A DNA stretch of 20,913 nucleotides, from positions 1 through 20,913 of the forward strand of contig JAEZIV010000034.1 of NCBI GenBank assembly GCA_023436515.1. The letters run 5' to 3'. Shown here piece after piece: positions 7,624 through 15,183 of this stretch (its first letter is position 1; each line of letters starts with the position of its first letter). Position numbers and translations under genes: made by a program. This stretch comes from Bacillota bacterium (lineage in GTDB: Bacteria; Bacillota; Clostridia; Acetivibrionales; DSM-1351). The notes beneath the pieces are model-generated. The model was not told the origin of the DNA, ran no database searches, and was given only the letters and a program-made list of their open reading frames with translations.

Positions 7624-8588
7624 CCATAATTATGATTGACGTTGTAGCTTTAGGGGAGCTTCTTATTGATTTTACACAGATTCGTTCCAACGATGGTTTG
7701 ACAAAATGCTTTGAACAGAACCCCGGTGGAGCTCCAGCTAATGTATTAGCTGTTTTATCGAAATTCGGAGCGAAATGCGCTTTTATTGGCAAAGTGGGAA
7801 ACGATGTATTCGGTGAGTTTTTAAGGAAGCAGCTTCTGGATTTATCCATTGACTGCAGGAATCTTATTTCAGATCAGAGTCACAATACCACCTTGGCATT
7901 TGTTACTCTGGATGAAATGGGTGACAGAAGCTTTAGCTTTTATAGAAATCATGGTGCTGATACCTGTCTTTCCGAAGAGGAAATTGATTTGAAGCTTATA
8001 GAGGCATGTAAGATATTTCATTTCGGAAGCTTATCAATGACCCACGAGCCTTCACTTTCTGCAACCATAAAGGCGGTGGAGCATGCTAACGCCTGCTGGA
8101 AGATAATATCCTTTGATCCAAATTACAGACCACTTTTGTGGGAGGACGAGGGAACTGCAATAGCAGCAATGAAAAAAGGGCTGAGTTATGCCAATATAGC
8201 CAAGCTTTCCCTTGAGGAGGCGAAAATGGTTACAGGAAAAACATATCTCGAGGATTGCTTTAAGGAGCTCCTTGGATATGGACTTAGCTTTGCGGCTATC
8301 ACATTGGGACATCAAGGCTGTGCCTATGCTACAGAGAGGTATATAGGTGCTTTTCCGGAATATCCTGCTGCTGTAGTGGACACTACCGGTGCCGGAGATA
8401 CCTTTTGGGGTACACTAATACACGGGTTTCTAAATAGTGGTATGAATTTTAATGAAATATCGGAGGGTAAGCTCTCAGAAATAGTAATGATGGCAAATAT
8501 AGCTGCCGGAATGAGTACTGAGAAAAAAGGAGCAATTCCTTCAATCCCGGATTTATCCAGAGTTAAATCAGCCTTTGATGGAATTTAG
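7611..8588 (+). CDS. PfkB-family carbohydrate kinase, fructokinase-like
   Basis: An ATP-dependent sugar kinase of the ribokinase fold, 325 residues from 7611 (318 from the ATG at 7632). It has the N-terminal DVVALGELLIDF strand and a GGAPAN substrate motif (about residues 39-44). The segment FSFYRNHGAD is typical of fructokinases and related ketose kinases. The signature DTTGAGDTFWG (257-267) carries the presumed catalytic base Asp263. None of the possible starts (7611, 7620, 7632) has its own ribosome site; 7632 fits the family N-terminus best, while 7611 lies six bases after the mini-ORF stop and suits reinitiation. As the last operon gene it would phosphorylate the ketose made by the two dehydrogenases and commit it to central metabolism. 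The exact ketose is unknown. Confidence 0.82.
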   Translation: MLGMAIIMIDVVALGELLIDFTQIRSNDGLTKCFEQNPGGAPANVLAVLSKFGAKCAFIGKVGNDVFGEFLRKQLLDLSIDCRNLISDQSHNTTLAFVTLDEMGDRSFSFYRNHGADTCLSEEEIDLKLIEACKIFHFGSLSMTHEPSLSATIKAVEHANACWKIISFDPNYRPLLWEDEGTAIAAMKKGLSYANIAKLSLEEAKMVTGKTYLEDCFKELLGYGLSFAAITLGHQGCAYATERYIGAFPEYPAAVVDTTGAGDTFWGTLIHGFLNSGMNFNEISEGKLSEIVMMANIAAGMSTEKKGAIPSIPDLSRVKSAFDGI

Positions 8589-8601
8589 AGGCAAGTGAGC
8601 C

Positions 8602-8649
8602 AAAAACCTCAAAATTGTGTTTGTTATAACACGATTTTGAGGTTTTTTT
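8602..8649 (+). terminator. Intrinsic terminator of the catabolic operon
   Basis: A stem of at least 16 bp with one G-U pair (AACCTCAAAATTGTGT against ACACGATTTTGAGGTT) has an 8-base loop and ends in seven Ts (8643-8649), 13 bases after the kinase stop. It is a textbook rho-independent terminator. An A-run on the 5' side could let it act in reverse too, but no gene on the minus strand needs it. Confidence 0.92.
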
Positions 8650-8657
8650 ATGTAGAC

Positions 8658-8688
8658 CTTAAACAATTTTCGTTTAAGATGGTAATAT
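8658..8688 (+). promoter_or_regulatory. Promoter candidate with operator-like palindrome
   Basis: A perfect inverted repeat, CTTAAAC (8658-8664) and GTTTAAG (8672-8678) separated by seven bases, sits directly behind the terminator. A possible -10 TAATAT (8683-8688) follows, with TTAAAC in the left arm as a weak -35 at 18 bases. A palindrome overlapping the -35 suggests repression by a dimeric regulator (MarR, TetR or LysR type). No such regulator is encoded in the window. Confidence 0.45.
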
Positions 8689-8751
8689 TATATGTATACT
8701 AATGCTAAAATAAAAACAATAGCACTAAATATATTACGAGGAGTACAATTT

Positions 8752-9291
8752 ATGATTGGGATGCAATATAGAATCAATTTGCCCTCTGATTATGATATGC
8801 GGATAATCAGAAAAAGAGTCGCTGAGAATGGATATAAGACAGATGGCTTTCAAGATTTATTATTTAAATGCTACCTGATACAGGAAAGAGCTGTGGACAG
8901 TTTTGAAAATATATATTCACCACTTTATATTTGGAATGATACTAAGGGAATGAATAAGTTTTTGTTTGAAGGCTTTTACGATAATATATTAAGGTCCTTC
9001 GGCTGGCAGAATATAGAGATTGGAATACCCCTTGTAATTGACCTGAAAGACAATTTTATGGATTCCAAATTCGTTTTGAAAGATAGAAGGGACATGAAAC
9101 CGGAGTTATCATTGTCTGCTTTCTCTGATAGTATCCCCAACCCGCCTCAAGTTGATAATATATATACCGGAAGAGTGTGTATATATAATCCTGACAAATG
9201 GGAGTACAGTCAGTTTTATTTTTATACCCAGCGTCCCGAAGGCTTGTGCGAAAATGATACATATCAAATCCTGCATATATCCCGAGGTTAA
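8752..9291 (+). CDS. DUF4865-like protein of unknown function
   Basis: A 179-residue soluble protein starting MIGMQYRINLPSDYDMRIIRKR, which resembles the DUF4865 family (about 180 residues). That family has no established activity that I know of. The ATG at 8752 is preferred over an in-frame ATG at 8692 because CGAGGAG lies eight bases before it and the family N-terminus starts there. The sequence is rich in aromatic residues (WNDTKGMNKFLFEGFYDNI, SFGWQNIEIG). There is no signal peptide or membrane span. It has its own promoter candidate with palindrome, and stands 106 bases before the flavoprotein gene with no terminator between, so the two may be cotranscribed. A possible redox or stress connection is only inferred from that neighbour. 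Confidence 0.65.
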   Translation: MIGMQYRINLPSDYDMRIIRKRVAENGYKTDGFQDLLFKCYLIQERAVDSFENIYSPLYIWNDTKGMNKFLFEGFYDNILRSFGWQNIEIGIPLVIDLKDNFMDSKFVLKDRRDMKPELSLSAFSDSIPNPPQVDNIYTGRVCIYNPDKWEYSQFYFYTQRPEGLCENDTYQILHISRG

Positions 9292-9397
9292 CAGTGTAGT
9301 TTAAATGAAGCTGTCGGCCCATAAGCAGGAACGTGAGCAATAGTGTATTCCTTATGAGGAATGTAAGGCCGGATAAAAAAATGAGGAGAATATTATC

Positions 9398-10753
9398 ATG
9401 AAAATTCTAGTATTGAACGGAAGCCCAAAGGGAAGCTATAGCATAACTCTACAAACAGTGCTTTACTTGGAAAAGAAGCACCCTGAGCACAAGTTTGAGA
9501 TACTGAATGTGGGAAGTCAAATCAGAAGCCTTGAAAGGGATTTCACTACTGCTGTTGAAGCAATCGAAAGGGCTGAGTTAATTCTCTTTTCCTATCCTGT
9601 ATACACATTTATTGCACCAAGCCAGCTTCATAGGTTTGTAGAGCTTATGAAGGCTTCGGGAATTGATTTCAACGGTAAGTATGCAACTCAGCTCTCAACC
9701 TCAAAGCATTTTTATGACGTAACGGCTCATAAGTACATACAGGAAAACTGCCAGGATATTGGAATGCGTTTCATAAAAGGTCTTTCGGCGGATATGGAGG
9801 ATTTATTATCAAAGAAGGGTCAGAAGAACGCTGAGGATTTCTTTGCTTATGTATGCTGGTGTGTGGAAAATAGCGTGTATGAGGCACTCCCAAAGCCTCT
9901 TGGTGAAGTAAAGCATATTCCAGTAGCGCAATTGGAAAATACCACAGGAAAGCCGGGTAATGTAGTGCTTGTAGCTGACTTAAATAAAGAGGATACCCAG
10001 CTTGGGAATATGATTAGCCGCTTTATGGCTAAACTTCCATTGAATTCGACTATGATAAATATTGCCGAGTTTCCCTTTAAGGGTGGCTGCCTGGGCTGCT
10101 TTAGCTGTGCAATAGACGGCAAATGCATCTATAAGGATGGCTTTGATTCCTTCCTGAGGGAAAATATTCAGACAGCAGATGCTATAGTTATCGCCTTTTC
10201 CATTAAGGATCACTCCATGGGGTCCAGGTTTAAAACCTATGACGACAGACAGTTCTGCAATGGACATAGAACTGTAACTATGGGAATGCCCTTCGGTTAT
10301 CTTATAAGTGGTAATTATAGCAAGGAAGCAAATCTTCAGCTGATAGTTGAAGGCAGGGCCGAGGTGGGGGGCAACTTCCTGGCCGGGGTGGCTACTGATG
10401 AGTTTGACCCGGATAATGAAATAGATAAGTTGGCAGACAGGCTTAACTATGCAATAAAGCACAGGTATGTCCAGCCATCTAATTTTCTTGGTGTAGGAGG
10501 TATGAAGATATTCAGAGATTTAATCTGGCTTATGCAGGGTATGATGAGGGCTGACCACCGGTTTTATAAGGCTCATAAGCAATATGACTTCCCCCAGAAA
10601 AAGCGAGGCACTATGCTAAAAATGTATCTGGTGGGAGCACTGATCAGAAACCCGAAGCTAAAGGCTAAGATGGGCAACAAAATGAATGAAGGAATGTTAG
10701 CCCCTTACAAAAAGGTTATTGAAGCGAAAGCTATAACGTCGGGAAAAAAGTAG
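9398..10753 (+). CDS. Two-domain flavodoxin / NADPH-dependent FMN reductase-like protein with Cys cluster
   Basis: A 451-residue protein that looks like two flavodoxin-fold units in tandem. Domain 1 (about 1-180) opens with MKILVLNGSPKGS, the FMN phosphate loop of FMN-reductase-type proteins, followed by the SYPVYTFIAPSQL flavin-loop region. Domain 2 (about 188-350) starts NVVLVADLNKEDTQLGN, where the GSP loop has been lost. It carries Cys231, Cys234, Cys237 and Cys243 in GCLGCFSCAIDGKC, the spacing found in NADPH-dependent FMN reductases and iron-sulfur flavoproteins. A basic C-terminal tail (about 375-451) follows. The ribosome site GAGGAGA lies eight bases before the ATG. Likely a cytosolic flavin-dependent reductase; substrate unknown. 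The preceding 106 bases contain a partial stem (CGGCCCATAAG at 9315-9325 against CTTATG and GGCCG) of uncertain meaning. Confidence 0.7.
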   Translation: MKILVLNGSPKGSYSITLQTVLYLEKKHPEHKFEILNVGSQIRSLERDFTTAVEAIERAELILFSYPVYTFIAPSQLHRFVELMKASGIDFNGKYATQLSTSKHFYDVTAHKYIQENCQDIGMRFIKGLSADMEDLLSKKGQKNAEDFFAYVCWCVENSVYEALPKPLGEVKHIPVAQLENTTGKPGNVVLVADLNKEDTQLGNMISRFMAKLPLNSTMINIAEFPFKGGCLGCFSCAIDGKCIYKDGFDSFLRENIQTADAIVIAFSIKDHSMGSRFKTYDDRQFCNGHRTVTMGMPFGYLISGNYSKEANLQLIVEGRAEVGGNFLAGVATDEFDPDNEIDKLADRLNYAIKHRYVQPSNFLGVGGMKIFRDLIWLMQGMMRADHRFYKAHKQYDFPQKKRGTMLKMYLVGALIRNPKLKAKMGNKMNEGMLAPYKKVIEAKAITSGKK

Positions 10754-10855
10754 ATAGGTAAGCCTGAGTCATGGTGAATTCGGATTGTTTATAGGTTGCA
10801 TTTATACAATCGCTTGGTTTACCAGCCTGTTGGCTTCACCGCCAAACTGAAGCTT

Positions 10856-10900
10856 AAATACCCTTGGTATGTTTTATAGAACATACCAAGGGTATTTTTT
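10856..10900 (+). terminator. Intrinsic terminator after the flavoprotein gene
   Basis: A perfect 18-bp stem (10856-10873 with 10880-10897) contains ACCCTTGGTATGTT and has a six-base loop. It runs into a T-rich tail ending at 10900. It lies about 100 bases after the stop codon. Confidence 0.9.
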
Positions 10901-10983
10901 ATGAATTTACAATTTATGACCAATCGCTAAACCAGGTGGCAGATTGTTGGGTGACAAATATACTCGTATTGAATTGAAGTAAT

Positions 10984-11011
10984 TTGAAAAGTTAAAATAA
11001 AATGTTATTAT
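10984..11011 (+). promoter_or_regulatory. Sigma-A-type promoter candidate for the CPBP protease gene
   Basis: TTGAAA (10984-10989) and TATTAT (11006-11011) are separated by 16 bases in very AT-rich DNA, about 55 bases before the start codon and right after the preceding terminator. One mismatch in the -35 and one in the -10. Confidence 0.45.
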
Positions 11012-11066
11012 ATTAGAAACAACTTAAGTTAAATCAATACTAGATTAATAGCGGAGGTATAAGGGC

Positions 11067-11801
11067 ATGGTTGAAGTCTATGTTTTAGTTGGGTTTATGA
11101 TAGTTACTATTATTGCAGCAATTGAAGGCTTTTATTCAGTTAGGGGTATAAAGAATAAACAAATCACACAAGAAAGGCGGATTAAGCTATATAAATCAAA
11201 TATACTCTGGGGCTGGGCACAGACCTTTGCATGTATTGCCGTCCTCCTTATTTTCCACAGGTCATTTAGGACAATAGGTTTTAAAATGCCTGTAGGAATC
11301 AGCGACGATGTGAACTTGATTTTTGCGATTGCTACATATATAGTTTCCGGAGGCTTACTAATCCTTCTTCTGTATCAGATACTGATGTTTATTTATAGTG
11401 AAAAATACAGGATTGAAATTGGTAAGGTAATGGAGAGAAAGGTAACAACAAGTGGCGAGGACATAATGATTCCTAGAAAAAAGGCTGAAAAACGTTGGTT
11501 TGCCTTATGCTCTGTAACTGCAGCAGTAGGTGAAGAAATTGTTTACAGGGGTTTCTTGTTTTATATTCTGGCTTCGGTTTTTCCAAGTATAAGTAACTAT
11601 ATTGTTCTGATAGTCGCTTCGGCTATTTTTGGAGTAGCTCATATATACCAAGGAATGGTAGGTATAGTGAAAACCGCACTGATTGGATTTATGCTGGGAG
11701 CGTTGTATCTGGTAACAGGATCCTTGGTTCCTAGTATAATTCTTCACTTTGTAATAGATTTTGCGGCTAGCTTTTTATACAATGAAGAAAATATGCAATA
11801 G
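11067..11801 (+). CDS. CPBP family intramembrane metalloprotease (Abi/CAAX-like)
   Basis: A 244-residue polytopic membrane protein, the usual size for the family, with hydrophobic segments near 5-22, 47-63, 84-110, 145-153, 162-190, 200-216 and 220-237. The three CPBP motifs are present: Glu156-Glu157-x3-Arg161 (EEIVYRG), Phe188-x3-His192 (FGVAH), and His227-x3-Asp231 (HFVID), which together bind the metal and cleave within the membrane. The ribosome site GGAGGT precedes the ATG by eight bases. It appears monocistronic, between two terminators, and does not touch the sugar genes on either side. CPBP proteins act in peptide maturation, bacteriocin self-immunity or stress signalling; no peptide gene is visible nearby, so the substrate is open. 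Confidence 0.85.
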   Translation: MVEVYVLVGFMIVTIIAAIEGFYSVRGIKNKQITQERRIKLYKSNILWGWAQTFACIAVLLIFHRSFRTIGFKMPVGISDDVNLIFAIATYIVSGGLLILLLYQILMFIYSEKYRIEIGKVMERKVTTSGEDIMIPRKKAEKRWFALCSVTAAVGEEIVYRGFLFYILASVFPSISNYIVLIVASAIFGVAHIYQGMVGIVKTALIGFMLGALYLVTGSLVPSIILHFVIDFAASFLYNEENMQ

Positions 11802-11849
11802 GAGAAAAAATGTTCTTTGTGGTTTAGGACTAAAGACTGCTGTTCACTT

Positions 11850-11896
11850 AATAACCCTCGGTGTGCGTTTATTGGACGCATAAGGAGGGTTATTTT
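11850..11896 (+). terminator. Probable terminator after the CPBP gene
   Basis: Outer arms AATAACCCTC (11850-11859) and GAGGGTTATT (11885-11894) pair perfectly. An inner TGCGT/ACGCA stem continues the helix after a symmetrical 4-base internal loop. Only four Ts follow, so termination may be incomplete. The following DNA up to 12067 is AT-rich and has no gene. Confidence 0.65.
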
Positions 11897-11950
11897 AGGT
11901 TTAAAGGGTCTTATATCCATGAAAATAATTTACAATTCAACAAATTATTA

Positions 11951-11959
11951 TGATATTAT
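11951..11959 (+). promoter_or_regulatory. Extended -10 promoter candidate for the sensor-regulator operon
   Basis: TGATATTAT matches the extended -10 pattern (TG, one base, TAT-AT). A TTTACA at 11929-11934 is the nearest -35-like hexamer, at a long 19-base spacing. A perfect TATAAT also occurs at 12022-12027 but has no -35-like hexamer, so the real start site is uncertain. Confidence 0.35.
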
Positions 11960-12067
11960 TACTTTGTTCTCAAATAAAATAGCTTAGTTGAGCTTACCAT
12001 ATACTCAGATAATTAATAGAATATAATTTTTTATATACACTTTATGAGATTTTCCGGGGGGAAAACT

Positions 12068-13690
12068 ATGTATAAGGTTTTTTTGGTGGAAGATGAAATT
12101 GTAATACGAGAAGGGATCAAGAATAAGATTCGCTGGGAAGAAGAGGGCTTCATAATTGTGGGAGACGAGAGTGACGGTGAATTGGCTTATCCTATGATTA
12201 TCAGAGAACAGCCCGATATACTGATTACCGATATAAAAATGCCGTTTATGGATGGTCTTGAGTTAAGTAAATTACTAAAAAAAGATATGCCTCAGTTGAA
12301 AATAATTATTATCAGCGGGTATAGTGATTTTGGATATGCCCAGCAAGCAATTGACATAGGCGTCAGTGAGTACCTGCTTAAGCCCATAACCTCAAGTAAG
12401 CTGGTGGCAGCAGTAAAAAATGCTGCCACAGTAATTGAAAAAGAACGAAAAGAAAAACAGATATTGGATCAGTATCAACAGTTAGTTTATCAAAAGCAGG
12501 GTGAGAAAAGGAAGGACTTTTTTAATGCCTTGGTAAGCGGAAAGATGTCTCTTGCACAGATACTTGAACAAGAAGAAGAGCTTGGAATTGATATGGTGGC
12601 AAGAGTCTTCTGCGTATTATTGTTTCAATTTAAAGGGCAAGAGGATATGTATGAGTACTCCAACGAGCTAGTACAGTGTGAAACCAGAATGATCCAAGCT
12701 CTGAGCAAATTCCATAACATAAAAGTATTTGAGCGTGGTATGGATGGATGGGCTTTTGTACTTATGGGTGAGAATGAATTACAGATTCATGAATTAACCC
12801 GGGAGTTGTGCAGTGTATTGATTGATATCTGTGAGGACAGAGTACATTATTTTGGAGGAATTGGCAGAGTTGTTTACCGTGTTCGTGACCTGCAGCAATC
12901 CTATCTTGATGCCAACAGTGCATTTTCTCTCCGTTATTTTGAAAGCAGGGATCAGTTCTTGTCCTATAATGACGTTAATGATATGAAGTCCCGCATAGGA
13001 AACAAGATTAATGTCAGTGAGTTAAATCTTGAGAAGCTTGATAGAAATTTACTTGAGGAGTTTTTAAAGAGGGGGACCGTTCACGATGTTGATGAATTTG
13101 TAGACAGCTATTTTGACGGCTTCGGCTCTAATGCTATGCATTCAACTCTTTTCAGGCATTATATCATAATGGATGGATACTCAGCTATTATGAAATTCCT
13201 AAAAACCCTTAACTACCCAAAGGAGAAGATTGAAAACAGCCTTAAGAGTATAGATGGTGTTAATGATTCTCTATCCAGCTTTGAGGACTGCTGTAAATTC
13301 TATAAGTCCATACTGAAGGAGGCAATAGAGCTTCGTAATAAAAACAGTCAGAAAAGGTATGCAGGACTTATTGAACAAGCAAAGGAATACATGCACCTAA
13401 AATATTCAATGAGTGACCTTACACTGGATCAGGTTGCATCTACGGTAAATCTCAGCCCCAATTATTTCAGCTCACTATTTAATCAGGAAACAGGAATGAC
13501 CTTTATAGAATATCTAACCGATATCCGAATGGAGAAGGCCAAGGACTACTTAAGATGCACAAATAAAAAGATAACTGAGATTGGGTTTTTGGTAGGATAT
13601 CTGGATTCTCATTATTTTAGCTATATATTCAAAAAGACGCAGAATTGCACTCCTTCGGAATACAGGCTGCAGGGTAAAGGTGAAGAATGA
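12068..13690 (+). CDS. YesN-type response regulator with AraC-family DNA-binding domain
   Basis: A 540-residue cytosolic transcription regulator. The receiver domain (1-120) has the acidic pair Glu8-Asp9, phospho-acceptor Asp55 in LITDIKMPFMDG and the conserved Lys in LLKPIT. A middle region (about 130-430) of YesN type includes a coiled-coil-like Glu/Lys/Gln stretch after the receiver. The C-terminal double helix-turn-helix of AraC type (about 445-535) contains LTLDQVASTVNLSPNYFSSL and ITEIGFLVGYLDSHYFSYIF. The ATG at 12068 is preferred to one 24 bases upstream because GGGGGGA lies just before it and the receiver fold starts there. The stop overlaps the kinase start by four bases (ATGA), so the two are coupled. 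It is expected to activate the sugar transporter downstream. Confidence 0.9.
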   Translation: MYKVFLVEDEIVIREGIKNKIRWEEEGFIIVGDESDGELAYPMIIREQPDILITDIKMPFMDGLELSKLLKKDMPQLKIIIISGYSDFGYAQQAIDIGVSEYLLKPITSSKLVAAVKNAATVIEKERKEKQILDQYQQLVYQKQGEKRKDFFNALVSGKMSLAQILEQEEELGIDMVARVFCVLLFQFKGQEDMYEYSNELVQCETRMIQALSKFHNIKVFERGMDGWAFVLMGENELQIHELTRELCSVLIDICEDRVHYFGGIGRVVYRVRDLQQSYLDANSAFSLRYFESRDQFLSYNDVNDMKSRIGNKINVSELNLEKLDRNLLEEFLKRGTVHDVDEFVDSYFDGFGSNAMHSTLFRHYIIMDGYSAIMKFLKTLNYPKEKIENSLKSIDGVNDSLSSFEDCCKFYKSILKEAIELRNKNSQKRYAGLIEQAKEYMHLKYSMSDLTLDQVASTVNLSPNYFSSLFNQETGMTFIEYLTDIRMEKAKDYLRCTNKKITEIGFLVGYLDSHYFSYIFKKTQNCTPSEYRLQGKGEE

Positions 13691-15183
13691 TAATAAATAA
13701 TTATGGAAATCCAATCAAGTATCCTTTGAGATTGAAGCTTTTCATGGTAGCCTTGGTAATCATCATACCGATGATTATTCTATCGGTTTACCAAATAGCC
13801 GCTCTGTATAATTATAGTACCTCCTATGACACCATAGTACGAAGAATTACTTCAGCAAATAATTATAATCTTAATTTTAAAGAAGAAATGGACGAAAGCA
13901 TGTACAAGATTGTTGTGGAAGCAGAAACTTTCGAATCCATTGATAAAAATAATGATCTGAAAAACCCATATACCTTGATAGAGGACGCAAGAGAGGATTT
14001 CACAAAGCTAAAGGAGATAACCTCCAGCAGAGAAAGCCTGGATTGGATTAAGAGAATACTGCTTAACCTGGATACCCTAAAGGACAGGATTAATGAAATA
14101 CGTGATAATCTGACTCAGACAGGTCACTATGAAGAAAATATCAAGATGCTGGAATCTGATATCTATATTCTAACAGAAATGTTTCAGGAGGAGATTCAGT
14201 ATTATATTTACTATGAAACTCAGAATTTTGAAGCCATAAGAAAGAGCCTCAATGAGCAGGTGACCAATGTTATTGTGACAATGATTGTGGCATTATCTTC
14301 AATTATTATTGCCTCTGTCTTGGTTAATATTCTTGTAACCGACAGTATTACCAAGCCCATTAAGATGCTATGCGAAAAGACCGCTATGGTGGCGAAGGGA
14401 GATTTCACAACCAGGACAACCTGTGAAAATCATGATGAGCTATCGATACTGTCAGACAGCTTTAACGACATGGCTATAAAGCTGGAGCAGCAGGTAAAAA
14501 GTATTAAGCTTGAGCAGGAAAACCTGAGGCATATGGAATCAAAGCTGCTCCAAACTCAGATAAATCCCCATTTTTTATATAATACACTAGATACAATTGT
14601 TTGGTTGATTGAAGGTGAGAAAAATAGAGAGGCAATTGATATTGTTGTGTCTCTCTCGGAATTTTTCAGAATTATTGTCAGCAAGGGAAAGGATTTTATT
14701 ACCATAGGGGAAGAAGAAATACATATTAAGAGCTACCTTCAGATACAACAGTCACGATATAAAGATATTCTGGATTATGAGATAAATATCCCTGAAGAGC
14801 TATATAGTTACCAGATATTAAAGCTGACAATGCAGCCGTTGATCGAGAACTCCTTATACCATGGCATCAAAATGCTGAGGGCGAGAGGGAAAATTACTGT
14901 TACGGGTGAACTAAAGGATCAGATTATTTGCTTCCATGTAATTGACAATGGAGTAGGATTGGATGAACAGGAGCTCAAGACCTTAAGAAAAGAGATTGAA
15001 ATGCCGGGAAGCAAACAGAGTTCAGGGTTTGGCCTTGCCAATGTAAATAAGCGCATCAAATTGAACTATGGAAATATCTATGGGCTGGATATACAGAGTA
15101 AAAAGGGTGAAGGTACAGATATCACAATTAAGATTCCTGCAAGATTAATGGAGAACGAACGAATAGAGGTAGGTTATGAATAA
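13687..15183 (+). CDS. YesM/LytS-type sensor histidine kinase
   Basis: A 498-residue membrane kinase. One transmembrane helix at about 17-42, an extracytoplasmic sensor region of about 150 residues (43-192) predicted to be helical, a second helix at about 193-216, then a HAMP linker (about 217-270). Catalytic parts follow: the phospho-acceptor His295 in QINPHFLYNTLD, the N box with Asn387 (LIENSLYHG), DNGVGLD at 419-425, and GFGLANVNKRI from 446. This is the class in which the phosphorylated His lies in a PHFLYN motif. It overlaps its regulator upstream by 4 bp and a sugar-binding lipoprotein downstream by 8 bp. The sensor region has no recognisable sugar-binding fold of its own, which fits a model where the lipoprotein supplies the ligand signal. 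Confidence 0.92.
   Translation: MIINNYGNPIKYPLRLKLFMVALVIIIPMIILSVYQIAALYNYSTSYDTIVRRITSANNYNLNFKEEMDESMYKIVVEAETFESIDKNNDLKNPYTLIEDAREDFTKLKEITSSRESLDWIKRILLNLDTLKDRINEIRDNLTQTGHYEENIKMLESDIYILTEMFQEEIQYYIYYETQNFEAIRKSLNEQVTNVIVTMIVALSSIIIASVLVNILVTDSITKPIKMLCEKTAMVAKGDFTTRTTCENHDELSILSDSFNDMAIKLEQQVKSIKLEQENLRHMESKLLQTQINPHFLYNTLDTIVWLIEGEKNREAIDIVVSLSEFFRIIVSKGKDFITIGEEEIHIKSYLQIQQSRYKDILDYEINIPEELYSYQILKLTMQPLIENSLYHGIKMLRARGKITVTGELKDQIICFHVIDNGVGLDEQELKTLRKEIEMPGSKQSSGFGLANVNKRIKLNYGNIYGLDIQSKKGEGTDITIKIPARLMENERIEVGYE

Larger units (their letters stand above)
10754..11066 (+). other. Noncoding interval between the flavoprotein and CPBP genes
   Basis: This 313-base stretch has no convincing gene. 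The first 100 bases show short complementary segments: GGTAAGCC (10757-10764) with GGTTTACC (10816-10823), and GATTGT (10783-10788) with ACAATC (10806-10811). These could form a weak nested fold but lack any known RNA signature. A strong terminator (10856-10900) and a promoter candidate (10984-11011) follow and are listed separately. Confidence 0.6.

Noticed and set aside
9980..10462. 160-codon minus-strand open frame
   Set aside because: It lies wholly within the flavoprotein gene, whose own motifs establish the sense frame.
12022..12027. Perfect TATAAT upstream of the response regulator
   Set aside because: No -35-like hexamer lies at 16-18 bases, and the surrounding DNA is so AT-rich that a chance match is likely.
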